Origin: Emiliania huxleyi CCMP1516
Lineage: Eukaryota; Haptophyta; Isochrysidales; Noelaerhabdaceae
NCBI RefSeq assembly: GCF_000372725.1
Contig: NW_005197648.1
Location: forward strand, 549,342-613,341
DNA: 64,000 nt
Reading direction: 5' to 3'
Part shown: one piece after another, positions 30,909 to 40,785 of the stretch
Numbering within the stretch: the first letter of the stretch is position 1
Layout of the letters: each line of letters begins with the position of its first letter
Made by a program: the position numbers and the translations under genes
The notes under the pieces: model-generated
What the model was told of the DNA's origin: nothing
The model's input: only the letters and a program-made list of their open reading frames with translations
Databases searched by the model: none

Positions 30909-31289
30909 ATGCCAGTCTCGACCTTAGGGCGATCTGTCCTCACCGTGGGCTGCTCCGCGGTCTACATGTACCACGTCTATTCGAACATGCCTGAGGAGCG
31001 GCAGGCGGCGATCCAGGAGGCTGGCTGGAAAACTGTCGGCTCATTCACCGACGACCCTTACGGCAGCACCGAGCGCCTCGTGAAACGGGTCGGGGGAGGG
31101 CTTGGCCAGCAGGAGGCCTCGCTTATCTTTGCCTGTGTCTGCTGCAAGATCCTCGCCGTGATCTTCCGTCGGAAGCACGAGCGCTCTCTGGCGGCGGAAG
31201 AACAGCCCGCAGAGGAAGAGGAGGCCGAAAAGCCAGCGGCCGGCAGGCGGCCAAAGAAGGGGAAGGCGAAGGATGCGAAGAGCTCCTAG
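30909..31289 (+). CDS. Small membrane protein, unknown family
   Basis: 126 residues from the ATG at 30909. A hydrophobic stretch SVLTVGCSAVYMYHVYSNM near residues 9-27 and a second, ASLIFACVCCKILAVIFRRK near 70-89, are likely membrane segments. The tail is highly charged, with Glu- then Lys-rich runs (EEEEAEKPAAGRRPKKGKAK). I do not recognise the family. Size and layout resemble small organelle or ER membrane proteins, but no function is proposed. Confidence 0.55.
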   Translation: MPVSTLGRSVLTVGCSAVYMYHVYSNMPEERQAAIQEAGWKTVGSFTDDPYGSTERLVKRVGGGLGQQEASLIFACVCCKILAVIFRRKHERSLAAEEQPAEEEEAEKPAAGRRPKKGKAKDAKSS

Positions 31290-31641
31290 GGCCTCGACCA
31301 GCCCGTACATGTGTAATCCTCTCTTTGCACCCACCACCTTTTGTGAGATGTCGCGAAAGACGGGGTTGGCGGGGCCTATTTTGACGGCGTTTGCTGGGCG
31401 TTTGAGCTCTGTCCTCTCCGTGTAGACTATAGCTCTCATCACAACACAGCGTACACACCTCACAAAAAGGTGAGACCCCGGTTTCACATTGATTGAGCTT
31501 GCTGTCCCTGACCTCATAAGGATGTGTGGTGCTGTTTTTGCCGGAGGACGCCCCTAGCCACATGGCCGGAGCCCTTTCGTCACACAACCGCACAAATCTA
31601 GCGGTTGATCAATGATAAGACACAAGAATTTTCCAACGAAA
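31290..31641. other. Intergenic, nothing recognised
   Basis: Convergent region between the small membrane protein and the transglutaminase-like gene; no domain or RNA gene seen. Confidence 0.4.
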
Positions 31642-31697
31642 CTCTCTCTCGCACAACACTAGGCACGGGACTGGCGCGCACTGGCACACTAACACAG
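31642..31697 (+). repeat. Dispersed repeat R3, copy 1
   Basis: Contains CTCTCTCGCACAACACTAGG, CACGGGACTGGCGCGCACTG and GCACACTAACACAG. Matches 34081-34157, 34273-34342 and 45169-45211. It touches the 3' end of the gene below. Confidence 0.75.
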
Positions 31698-31708
31698 AAA
31701 CAAGAAAT

Positions 31709-33889
31709 TCAGAGTCGAATACACACCTCCCTTCCCGTCCCGCCGAGCACTGTGCACGGCGGCTCCGCGCAAAAGGCGGACCGATTCGTGTTGAAGTTGC
31801 AGCGGCCCTCCCACTCGCCGTCGGCGAGGACGAAGCAGCCCGTGATGTTTGCGCGCGACCTAGGGCCGGTGAACTTTTTCCCGAGGATCCCGCACGCGCG
31901 GCCGCACTCATCCGCGTCAATGATGTCGGCGATGCCTGTCCTGGCGCACGTGGTGGACGCGGGGACCTCAATGTACGCCTGGCGCGGCGGCTCCGGGGCC
32001 GGCGTATAGTTGGCGGGCGGCGGCGGCACGACCGGCCGGGTCTTGTAGAGACGGACCTCCTTGATGGCAATCTCGCGATCGCTGGAGCGGAAGAAGGTGA
32101 GCACATTCTCGCCCCTTCCCAGCCAGACCTCAACCGGCTGCGTCTCGTTCCAGTAGCCGACCGTGTATGCCACAGGCAAGCTCTGCCCGCTCGAGGCGTT
32201 GACGGAGACGAGCAGGTCCTGGTTGATGTGCCACGTGCTGATGTTGGCCGTGAGGTAGTGACGGCCCGCATCCTGCTCCGCCACCATCAGCTCGTACGAG
32301 AAGGAGGAGGAGAGGGGGCTGGCGAGGCTGCCTCTCTGGTGCAGCAGCTGCTCGCCCGCGTCGAAGCTTGGCATGACCACAATCGCCGCGGACGCGTTCC
32401 TGCTCGTGTACGCCACCGCCGGGAGCCGCACCGTGCCATTGGCGTCACGAGAGATGTTGGGCGCCGCTCCCTTTCTCTCCCACCTCGCCAGGAGCGCCTC
32501 CACCTTGGTCGGCACCAGCGTCGCATTCATCTGCCGCGCCTGCGCAGGCGTAACTTCGACTGCGAGCTTCTTCTTGTACAGCATTAGAGCACCCCAAAGC
32601 CCTCCCTCGCCGTAGCCGCTCCTCGCTCGCGGAGACCAACCCGCGCCCACCGGCGCCTCTTTGCGGGCAAGCGCGGCCCAGCCCCCGCGGAGCACACCTT
32701 GATGTGCTCCTCGAAGCTCTCGCGACTGCACGTCCAGGTGGAAATCGGGCCCACTTCGCTGCTCTCTCCGCTTGCTCCAGTAACTGTACTCCCAATCGGC
32801 GCCCAGCAGAACGTGCCATCCGTTGGGCGACCAGCAAGACATGGCAGCGTGCCCCGGCTGCGTCACTCCCCAAGTTGGTAGCCCAAACGCCTTGCGCGCG
32901 AAGCGACCGAAGAAGGCACGCGGCCCGCACTCTCCGCCCGCTGCCGGGATCTCGGCGTAATGTCCCGTGCATATGTTGCCGTGCGCGTGGCAGTGCGGCT
33001 TGCCATACGCTACATCTGTGCGCACGGTCCGCGCGTAGCGCCACGAGTACGCGGTCGCGATGTGGTCGGGGCGGAAGTTGGCGGCGGTCGCTCGAAACCA
33101 CGCCAGGTCATCGTCGGTGGCGTCCGAGTCGGTCGTGTACCGGCACTCGAAGGCGGTGAGCACCTCGAGGGCGGGATCGAGGTTACCGGCGAGGTATGCG
33201 CGCTCATAGTGCAGGAAGCGCGAGACGGGGTCCACGGTGGCTCCACCCCAGCGCTGCTGAATCGGAAGGGCGTGCTCCACCGCCGTCCCGAGCGCGAGCC
33301 GGCCGAGGATGTTGGAGGGGGAGCGGTCGTCCCAGAACGGCTCGGCGCCGCTCGCTTCGCCATCGGCAGAGAGGCTATCGCTTTCCTGGATGATCTTGGT
33401 ATAGATCTCCATCGCCTGCCCGTACCTGCCTCCTGCTGCGCCGCCCGCGACGAGCATGTCCCGCATAAGACGAGGGCTGAGTAGCAGTCTTCCCAAAAGC
33501 GTTTCCTCTTTTGCTCCCCGCACTGCATACCTCGCTAGACCACTTGGCGTGGCTTGGCGGAGCACTGCGCACGTCACCATGGCGGCATCGAGGCCACCCG
33601 GCACGAAGCTATCCGGCAGCGCCAGAAAGGCGCGCACTTTGGCCTGCGATAGCACTCTCTGTGCCAAGGTGAGCACATGCGCCTCGCTGCCGTTGCCGGC
33701 AAAGCTCCGGTACGCAGCCATGAACGCGTCCGCGTCCGCTCCTGGGATGGGAGGAATGCTGGCATTGACCCTGGCGCAGCTGGCATCCTCGAGGGCCTGA
33801 TAACCCCTCTCGATGCGCTGGTAGCGGGGAGGCGAGAGGTCGGGAGGCGAGGGGCCAGAAGGCGAGGGCGGAGACGAGAGTCGCAGCAT
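31709..33889 (-). CDS. Transglutaminase-like (Cys-His-Asp) secreted-type protein
   Basis: About 726 residues from the ATG at 33889; the open frame extends further up without ATG, so a 5' exon (possibly the hydrophobic TYAATLVSALAFWPLA in another frame near 33850-33930) may supply a signal peptide. The central part, GECGPRAFFGRFARKAFGLP, TWGVTQPGHAAMS and WHVLLGADWEYSYW, matches the transglutaminase/papain-like core with the catalytic Cys (CGP) and His (PGHA). The second half has beta-rich repeats with many N-x-S/T sites (MNATLV, PNISRDANGT, TSRNASAA, TANISTWH), consistent with a glycosylated extracellular protein. It ends in a Cys-rich module (CGRACGILGKKF...CFVLADGEW...CNFNTN) like PAN. Substrate and whether it cross-links or cleaves are unknown. 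Confidence 0.65.
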   Translation of the reverse strand: MLRLSSPPSPSGPSPPDLSPPRYQRIERGYQALEDASCARVNASIPPIPGADADAFMAAYRSFAGNGSEAHVLTLAQRVLSQAKVRAFLALPDSFVPGGLDAAMVTCAVLRQATPSGLARYAVRGAKEETLLGRLLLSPRLMRDMLVAGGAAGGRYGQAMEIYTKIIQESDSLSADGEASGAEPFWDDRSPSNILGRLALGTAVEHALPIQQRWGGATVDPVSRFLHYERAYLAGNLDPALEVLTAFECRYTTDSDATDDDLAWFRATAANFRPDHIATAYSWRYARTVRTDVAYGKPHCHAHGNICTGHYAEIPAAGGECGPRAFFGRFARKAFGLPTWGVTQPGHAAMSCWSPNGWHVLLGADWEYSYWSKRREQRSGPDFHLDVQSRELRGAHQGVLRGGWAALARKEAPVGAGWSPRARSGYGEGGLWGALMLYKKKLAVEVTPAQARQMNATLVPTKVEALLARWERKGAAPNISRDANGTVRLPAVAYTSRNASAAIVVMPSFDAGEQLLHQRGSLASPLSSSFSYELMVAEQDAGRHYLTANISTWHINQDLLVSVNASSGQSLPVAYTVGYWNETQPVEVWLGRGENVLTFFRSSDREIAIKEVRLYKTRPVVPPPPANYTPAPEPPRQAYIEVPASTTCARTGIADIIDADECGRACGILGKKFTGPRSRANITGCFVLADGEWEGRCNFNTNRSAFCAEPPCTVLGGTGREVCIRL

Positions 33890-34080
33890 ATGTTTGTGTG
33901 CATCGGAGGCTGCTCCCGCCGCCGACTTTGACCATCCAAAAAACAATTTTAAAGCTTGATAAGAAACATGAACCTTCACAGATAGGTTGATAAGAAACAA
34001 GCAGCTCACTGTTGTGTTGAGGGTGTGAATTCACAGACCTTGACAAACACTCTCTCAGACCTTGTTATTGAGAAGACAGA

Positions 34081-34157
34081 ATTTTACATACAACAAAGCT
34101 CCCTCTCACGTCACTGCTGGGCACGGGACTGGCGCGCACTGACTGGCACTAACACAG
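34081..34157 (+). repeat. Dispersed repeat R3, copy 2
   Basis: ATTTTACATACAACAAAGCT then CCCTCTCACG, GGGCACGGGACTGGCGCGCA, CTGGCACTAACACAG. A second copy follows 190 bases later, so the pair forms a loose tandem upstream of the CDPK gene. Confidence 0.8.
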
Positions 34158-34272
34158 TTCTAACCTCTAACACAGGTGAGAAGAAAAGAAATGAAATAGC
34201 TCCTATTCACACCAATGCAACAAACAAAAACTTCAACAAAACAAAACAACTTCAAGAGAGAGAGAGAGATTT

Positions 34273-34342
34273 TCGAATTTTACAACAAAGCTCCCTCGCA
34301 CAACACTGGGCACGGGACTGGCTCGCACTGGCACTAACACAG
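34273..34342 (+). repeat. Dispersed repeat R3, copy 3
   Basis: AATTTTACAACAAAGCTCCC, TCGCACAACACTGGGCACGG, GACTGGCTCGCACTGGCACT, AACACAGG. Same orientation as the 34081 copy. Confidence 0.8.
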
Positions 34343-34753
34343 GTACATTTTGATTTTAGAAAACCACGCACACGACAGTCGAGAACAGACAGGCAGCGAG
34401 GACAGTCGGAAGCACACTCGGTCCCCCAGAGGGGCGGCGGCAAAGTGAGGAGAGACACGCCGCCTTGTCACACAAGGCAACAGAAGGGGGAAGTCGATCG
34501 AGAACGGACAGTCAGACAGCGACGACAGCTTGGGCCCTTCGGTCAAAAGCGAACGCGTGCCCCCAAGTGATTTTGTGTAAGCGCGATAACGCATGAGGCA
34601 GGTAGGGAACGACAGGCGTCTTGGCGGCACGGCGTCTCCTCGTAGGAACGGCACTCGAGATCAGCTCGAGACTTGGGCTGCAGCTCGTTGACGTGTGCTC
34701 TGCCTCTGCTCTGCTCTCTGGCTGCAGCTCGGTGACGTGTGCGAAAGCCCCCC

Positions 34754-36337
34754 ATGGGCTGCACTTCCAGCACCAGCAGCGACGCCGACGGCGCCACGGA
34801 CCTCTCGAAGCCGGCGCTCTCACGTCAGACGCTCGGCAACGCCAGCCTGGGCGACGCAGCCGACGCTCTCACGTCTGCGTTCGTGAAGCAGCACTGGGAC
34901 GCATCGGACCTGGAGGCCAAGTACGACCTGAGTGGGAGCAGGCAGCTCGGCAAGGGTGCGTTTGGCGTGGTCCGCACCTGCAAGCGCCTCGGAGGCGGAG
35001 GCGGCGAGTACGCGCTCAAGACCATTTCGCTCGACTTCGCGTCGGCGTCCGCTCTGAAGGAGCTAAAGAATGAGATCGACATCCAGCGCGCTTTTGACCA
35101 TCCCCACATCGCGCGGATCGTCGAGACCTTCTACGCCAAGCCGACAGGCCCGACTGAAGGTGTGAATGTGCACATCCTCATGGAGAGCCTCGCCGGTGGC
35201 AGCTGCAAGACGCGCCTGCGGGACAACGGCGGCGGCTACAGCGAGGCGCTGGTGGCGCAGTACATGCGGCAGATGGTGTCGGCGACGCTACATTGTCACG
35301 AGCACGGCGTGGTGCACCGCGACATCAAGCTGGAGAACTTCGTCTTCGAGCGGGCGGGCGACGACGCGGCCCTCAAGCTGATCGACTTTGGCCTCTCTGT
35401 CCGCGTCGCCTCCGGCGACCGGCTACGGGACCAGGTTGGGACGGTGGCCTTCATGGCGCCGGAGCAGCTCGGGGCGGACAAGGGCGGCTACGGCGCGGCG
35501 GTCGACGTCTGGGCCCTTGGCGTCTGCACCTATGAGCTGCTCGCCGGCCCGTTCCGCCGGCCGTACAACACTGGGCGGAGCGTCCCGACGTCCCACTCGG
35601 CCCAGCTGCGCATCATCCAGCGCGCCGGCGCGCCGAAGCCTCTCGTGTCTCCCGTCTCGCCCGCGGCCGCCTCCTTCCTCGACGGTGCGCTCGCCCTGCA
35701 GCCGGGCTCGCGCCCCTCCGCAGAGGAGTTGCTGCGCCACCCCTTCTTCCGTCCCGAGGAGGCGGAGAGGGCGGCTCGAGGCGCAGGCCGGCAATCCGCT
35801 GCCAAGGTGCGCAGCTGCATGACGACCTTCTCGCACCTCACGCCGCTCGAGCGCCTCGCCTGGGACGCCGTCGCCTTCTGCACGCCGCCTGCCGCGCTGC
35901 ACAGCATCCGGACGCGCATCGCGCAGCTCGACGCGGACGGGTCCGGCTCGCTCAGCCGCGCCGAGCTCGCCGCCGCCTTTGGCGAGGCGCTGTCTGCCGC
36001 GCAGGTGGACACGCTCTTTGCGGCGATCGACCTCGACAGCAGCGGCGTCATCGAGTACTCCGAGATTGTCGGCCCGCTCCTCAGCGGCGCCGGGGCGGAG
36101 TTAGACTCCGCGACGGTCGCCGCCGCCTTCGAGGCGCTCGACGCAGACTCGTCTGGCAAGATCTCGAGCGGCGAGGTCATGAGCCTGCTCGGCTCCAGCT
36201 GGAGCGATGACGTTGCGGCCAAGTTTAAGTTTGTCGCGGGCGAGGACGGAGAGCTCGACCTCGCGGAGTTCGAGCAGCTCCTCGCCACCCTCGGGGAGGT
36301 GTCGCGACGCAACTCAGTGTGGACTCCCCGCCCCTGA
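34754..36337 (+). CDS. Calcium-dependent protein kinase (CDPK)
   Basis: 527 residues, single exon, a Ser/Thr kinase activated by calcium through its own EF hands. It begins MGCTSS, a good N-myristoylation and palmitoylation start, so membrane association is likely; this fixes the start at 34754 rather than an upstream in-frame codon. Kinase motifs: LGKGAFGVVR (P-loop), YALKTI (Lys), HRDIKLENF (catalytic loop), DFGLSV, and APEQL in place of the more usual APEVL. A junction region is followed by four EF-hand loops: DADGSGSLSRAE, DLDSSGVIEYSE, DADSSGKISSGE and a degenerate GEDGELDLAEFE. Typical CDPK length and order. Apicomplexan, plant and algal lineages share this family. Confidence 0.95.
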   Translation: MGCTSSTSSDADGATDLSKPALSRQTLGNASLGDAADALTSAFVKQHWDASDLEAKYDLSGSRQLGKGAFGVVRTCKRLGGGGGEYALKTISLDFASASALKELKNEIDIQRAFDHPHIARIVETFYAKPTGPTEGVNVHILMESLAGGSCKTRLRDNGGGYSEALVAQYMRQMVSATLHCHEHGVVHRDIKLENFVFERAGDDAALKLIDFGLSVRVASGDRLRDQVGTVAFMAPEQLGADKGGYGAAVDVWALGVCTYELLAGPFRRPYNTGRSVPTSHSAQLRIIQRAGAPKPLVSPVSPAAASFLDGALALQPGSRPSAEELLRHPFFRPEEAERAARGAGRQSAAKVRSCMTTFSHLTPLERLAWDAVAFCTPPAALHSIRTRIAQLDADGSGSLSRAELAAAFGEALSAAQVDTLFAAIDLDSSGVIEYSEIVGPLLSGAGAELDSATVAAAFEALDADSSGKISSGEVMSLLGSSWSDDVAAKFKFVAGEDGELDLAEFEQLLATLGEVSRRNSVWTPRP

Positions 36338-36540
36338 CGCCCGCGTCAAACGGACGAAATCGCTCCGCCCCCAGCGGCGTGCGCACACACGGGATGCACA
36401 TGCATAGGGGTACGGCTTTAGGGTCTTTACACCCGGGCGCTACGGTATTCCCGCTAACCGCGAACGACGGAACGAGAACAGGCACAAAACAGGCCGAGAT
36501 ATACAAAACATATCTATCTCGTTTGAGTTTCGCGCTTGAA

Positions 36541-36602
36541 ACCTGTTCCTTTTGTACCCATCTCCTAGTTGAGGTGTCCGTTTTTTGTTTATATTTATTT
36601 AA
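36541..36602 (+). repeat. ATTT-tailed dispersed repeat R2, copy d
   Basis: ACCTGTTCCTTTTGTACCCA, TCTCCTAGTTGAGGTGTCCG, then T-rich and TTTATATTTATTT. Lies about 200 bases after the CDPK stop, in the orientation where the A/T tail points away from the gene. Confidence 0.8.
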
Positions 36603-36701
36603 GACCTTGTGACATGTGAGCACACACAGCTCACAGGTTGATGAGGGCGTGGCGTGCACCCCACAGGCCCACGCCCAGCTCTCTCGTCTGCACCCATCCT
36701 C

Positions 36702-37126
36702 TCAAAACTCCTCATCGCTCCCGTACCCGGGCTCCTCCTCGTCCTCGCTCTCGTTCGTCGGCGGCTCGGGCGACGGCGAATCGCAAATGTCAATGACGTC
36801 CGGCCGGGGCGGGGGCGGCATGGCGGCCGCCGCAGCACGGGCACCTGCGGAGGGCGAGGAGAGTCGCGGGTGGGTAGTCCACAGGGCGGTGTGGGGTCCG
36901 TGGGCGGGAGGGTAGTCCACAGAGTGGGAGGGGGAGGGTCGCGGGGAGGCTGCGGCGCCTATTGCACCGGAGCCGCGCCCCCTCCCAAACTGCAGGAGCT
37001 GCTGCCCGCGCGAGGCAGTCGGCGCAGGAGCCTACGGTGGGCAGACGACCAGCAATCGGTCTTTCGGGACGGGGGGAGGGCCATCGACGCCGAGCCGGGA
37101 CCGCAGCGCTGCGAGGAGGCGGTGGT

Positions 37127-37172
<46 letters not shown>

Positions 37173-38975
37173 AAGGTGGCCGCGCTGCCGCCGCGTCGGT
37201 GGCGCGCCGCTTGGTCCGCCACTCGCCCGCCTCGCCGCCAGCCGCCGCGTTGCCCTCGCCGCACGCAAGTGCGGCGTCCTGCGCCGCTGCCGCCCCGCGC
37301 TTCGCCCCGCGCTTCGCCCCGCGCCCGCGCCCGGCTGCCCCTCGCCCGTCCGCGGCTCCGCCCTGCACGCGGCTCGCCGCCGCTCCTCCCCCCGACGGCG
37401 GCACGGCCCACGCTGGCGGGCGGGCGGGCGGCGTGCAGACGTCGCAGCCCACGCAGTCGGTGCAGAGACGGGCGTCCGCCGCCTCGCCAAAGTGCGAGAG
37501 CAGCGCCGCGCGGCGGCAGCGCGCCTCCTCGCAGTACTGCTTGACGGAGAGCGCGTCCTCCCGCGCCCGCTTCTTCTTCTTGCCGCCGCCGCCCTTGCCC
37601 CCGCCCTTGATCGCCATGCCGACCAAGCGGCTGTAGTCCCTCCTCGCGTAGAAGAGGACACACTCGGACTCTTCGCCTAGTGACGCGCCCACCCCGCGCC
37701 TCAACGACGGGCCGGTGCGGAGGAGGAGGAGGCGCTCGGAGGGCGGCGCCGTCGCGTCCGGCGCGGCCGCTCTCCTGGTGGTCGGGTCGGGACAAGGTTA
37801 GGGGTATGGTGAGGGTGAGGCGAGGGTGGGGGTGGGGGTGAAGGGCGAGGGCGAGTGCTCTCCTGGTAGTAGCCCTCGAGCGACTTTGGCATCGTGAAGT
37901 GGGCCACGTACCGCACGTCGCCCTTGTCGATCCCCATGCCCATCGCGATGGTCGCGCAGACGAGCGAGACGCCGCCGCCTACAGGCCACCTCCGGCCAGC
38001 CTCCGACCACTCCTCCTCCTCCGCACGCGGCCGGCCGAGGCGCCGCACGCCGGCGCTCCCCAGCTGCCACTGCCGCTGCACGGTCTGCCGCTGCTTGGGC
38101 GTCATGCCCGCGTGGTAGAAGGCGACCGAGACGCCCTCCTCCAGCAGCGCGGCGCACACCTCCTCCGTCTCCTGCCGCGAGAGGCAGTACACGAGCCCGC
38201 TCGTCCCGCGAGGCCAGTGGCGGATGTAGGCGAGCAGCTGGGCAATCGACCTGTCGTGGCCCGACGCCTTGGCCACGACGGAGTAGGAGAGGTTGGGCCG
38301 GTTGAAGGAGGTGCGGAAGACGTGGCTGCTCTTCATCTTGAGCAGCTTGCGCACGTCGGCGAGACACGCCGCGGTGGCGGTGGCGGTGAGTGCAGTCACG
38401 GGCACCGCCCGCCAGAGCGTGCGCAGCGTGCCGAGCCGCGTGTAGTCCTTGCGAAAGTCGTGCCCCCATTGGCTGACGCAGTGCGCCTCGTCGACGACGA
38501 TCCGAGCGAGCTGCGGCGGCGAGCGACGCACCAGGCCCGAGAGCAGCTCGCGCACCGTCTCGTTGTGCAGCAGCATCTCAGGCGTCACGTACAGCAGCTT
38601 GGTCAGCGGACGCGGCAACCGTCGCAGGTCGGCGTAGACCGCCGCGCTATGGCCCTCGGGCGCGCCGGTGCCGAGGTAGGTTGTGGGCACGCCCGCAAAC
38701 GCCGCGTCCTCGCCCTGCATCTGGCAGAGCGCTGTCACCTGGTCCTGGATAAGCGCGAGGAGCGGCGACACGACCACCGTCACGCCGCGGCTCAGCACCG
38801 CGGGAAGCTGGAAGCAGAGGCTCTTGCCGCCGCCGGTGGGCAGCAGCACAAACACGTCCTCGCCGCGCATCGCCGCCTCAATCACGCGCCGCTGCATCGG
38901 CCGGAAGGAACGGTGACCGAAGATGCGGCGGGCAGCCTCGACGAGCCGGTCCTCGCTACCGATCGCTCCCTCCAT
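36702..38975 (-). CDS. RecQ-type DNA helicase
   Basis: ATP-dependent 3'-5' DNA helicase for recombination and repair, nuclear. Exon 1 (38975-37863) has FRPMQRRVIEAAMRGEDVFV (motif 0), LLPTGGGKSLCFQLPA (Walker A), VVVSPLLALIQDQV, VVDEAHCVSQWGHDFRKDY (DEAH), ALTATAT, FNRPNLSYSV, VAFYHAGM and ATIAMGMGIDKGDVRYV. A 25-base micro-exon (37774-37750) encodes ESGRAGRD; the next exon from 37676 continues GEESECVLFYARRDYSRL (motif VI and beyond). The zinc-binding part follows: QYCEEARCRRAALLSHFGEA, then CTDCVGCDVC. After a low-complexity Ala/Gly region (GCC repeats near 37120-37165) it ends in an acidic tail (EPPTNESEDEEEPGYGSDEE). The intron 37677-37749 is GC-AG; 37775-37862 would need an unusual donor. 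Divergent from the next gene, with 115 bases between starts. Confidence 0.9.
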
Positions 38976-39090
38976 CGCCTCGGTCCTAGTTGAGGCACGG
39001 TTTGCAACGGTGGGCCGGCCAGGAGCAGCCGCGCAAAAAATCCTTTTTCTTTCTCAGCTCAATTAACACCCGAGGGTGAACTGCTAAAAA

Positions 39091-40785
39091 ATGTGGCTGA
39101 CGCTCTTGTGGACGTCTTTTCGTGGTGGTGGTGGAGGCCTTGCGCCAAGCACACGCACACACATGCCCGCAACTGCGGTCGCCGTGCAGGAGGATATCGT
39201 CGGTGAGGCGGAACGCCTGCGCCGCGTCGGGCAGCACCTCTTCTTTTGCGGCCTCGTCGATGCCGCCGGTGTTACGCACCAGCTAATGTTCAAGTCGGCT
39301 AGCGCCGAAGGAGTGATGGACGACGGCGCACTGCGCCAGCTCAAGCGCTCGCTGCGGCCAGGCGACGCCCTCCGCGTAACGGTCCACGCACGCGAGCTGG
39401 CCGGCAGCGGCAGCGTGCTGCATGTGCGGGAGGCGACCGTCCTCTCGCTCAGCGTTGCCTCCAACACGGGCGAGCGGCGGCGGGTCTCGCTCGACGGCGA
39501 GCCCACTGCCACCGCGCTGCCGCCGCCGCCGCCGCTGAGGCCGCGCTCCGAGGCCAAACAGCCTCCTTCTACGAGCACCGCGGCCGACGCCGACCCTGAC
39601 GGCGACGATGGCGTGCACGGCGACGGGGAGGCGCCGCGCACCGAGCGGGCGCGCATCTTTGGCGAGTGGATACTGCGTTCGTTCGCGCACGTCTTGGAGG
39701 AGCCGGCCGTGACGCAATCGAGCGTCGAGGGGGCGCGCCCGTACACGGCGAGCGTGCGCCGCCTCGCCCGCGCCGCCTTCCCCGAGCTGGCCGACGCCGG
39801 GGAGGAGGGAGAGGAGGAGGAGGAGGAGGACTTGCTCGAGACGCTGTGCGGGGTGCACGACCCGGAGCGTTGCCTTGTCCTCCTCTGCTGGCTCCCGTCG
39901 CGAAGGGAGCCGGTCGGCTTCGCGCTGCTCTGCCGGCTCACCGCCTCGCTGCACGTCGCAAACCTGTGCGTCGACGCCGCCCTGCGGAGGAGGGGGCTCG
40001 GAGCGCTGCTCCTGCGGTCGGGCTCAGCCCTCGCGGCGTCGATGGGGCTGCATAAGCTCACCGGCAGCGTCGCCGCCTCATCGCCGCACCTCCTCGACTT
40101 CTACGCGCGCCTCGGCGCCGCCGCGCTGCCGCCGCCGCCCTGCGGGCCCGGCGCAGCGATCCTGACGCGCCGGCTCGAGGCGCCGTCCGGCCCGGCGACG
40201 GCGGGCGACGCGCCGGTGCCTCGCGAGCTCGGCGGTGCGGGCGGCGAGGCCGGCGGGAGGAGCGGCGTCCTCGACGTCGCGGGCGGGCGGGGAGAGCTGT
40301 CTCTGCACTTGACGCTGGCCGGGCAGCGGGCGACGCTCATCGACCCGCGTCCGTCGGCGCTCGCAAAGTGGCAGCGCAAGCTGCTGCGCAAGTCGGGCTG
40401 CGAGCCCTTTGGCGTGCGGCGAGAGCTGTTTGGAGAGGCGGGCGGCGAGGCAGGGATGGCCCTCGTGCGCGGCGCGGCGCTCGTCGTCGGCTTGCACACG
40501 GACGAGGTGACGGAGGCCATCGTCGACGCGGCGCTCGCCGCCCGCACGCCGTTCGCCGTCGTGCCCTGCTGTGTCTTCTCCCGCCTGTTCCCCGGCCGGC
40601 GGCTCCGCAGCGGCCGGCCGGTGACGTCACACCCGTCGCTTGTCGCCTACTTGCTCGAGAAGCACCCCGCCGTCCGCTCCGCGCGCCTTGGCTTTGCGGG
40701 AAAGGACGTCGTCGTTTTTTGCACCGACTACGGCGCCCCGTCGGACGCCGCGCACCTAATGTGTGCCCCGTGCGACGAGGGATGA
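39091..40785 (+). CDS. OB-like / GNAT acetyltransferase / methyltransferase-like fusion protein
   Basis: 564 residues, single exon, ATG at 39091. Three parts can be seen. Residues about 35-135 look like an OB-type beta barrel (QHLFFCGLVDAAGVTHQLMF, LRPGDALRVTVHARELAGSG). After a Pro-rich, acidic linker, residues about 230-365 are a GNAT acetyltransferase with the acetyl-CoA site VANLCVDAALRRRGLGALLL and FYARLGA. Residues about 385-560 start with GVLDVAGGRGELSLHLTLAG, a SAM-binding-type Gly-rich loop, and continue THSP-like HPSLVAYLLEK and AVVPCCVFSRLFP. The last part resembles algal methyltransferase-like proteins whose D-AGG-G loop is followed by a CC-V/R motif. A fusion of this order is unusual. 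Substrates are unknown. Confidence 0.6.
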   Translation: MWLTLLWTSFRGGGGGLAPSTRTHMPATAVAVQEDIVGEAERLRRVGQHLFFCGLVDAAGVTHQLMFKSASAEGVMDDGALRQLKRSLRPGDALRVTVHARELAGSGSVLHVREATVLSLSVASNTGERRRVSLDGEPTATALPPPPPLRPRSEAKQPPSTSTAADADPDGDDGVHGDGEAPRTERARIFGEWILRSFAHVLEEPAVTQSSVEGARPYTASVRRLARAAFPELADAGEEGEEEEEEDLLETLCGVHDPERCLVLLCWLPSRREPVGFALLCRLTASLHVANLCVDAALRRRGLGALLLRSGSALAASMGLHKLTGSVAASSPHLLDFYARLGAAALPPPPCGPGAAILTRRLEAPSGPATAGDAPVPRELGGAGGEAGGRSGVLDVAGGRGELSLHLTLAGQRATLIDPRPSALAKWQRKLLRKSGCEPFGVRRELFGEAGGEAGMALVRGAALVVGLHTDEVTEAIVDAALAARTPFAVVPCCVFSRLFPGRRLRSGRPVTSHPSLVAYLLEKHPAVRSARLGFAGKDVVVFCTDYGAPSDAAHLMCAPCDEG

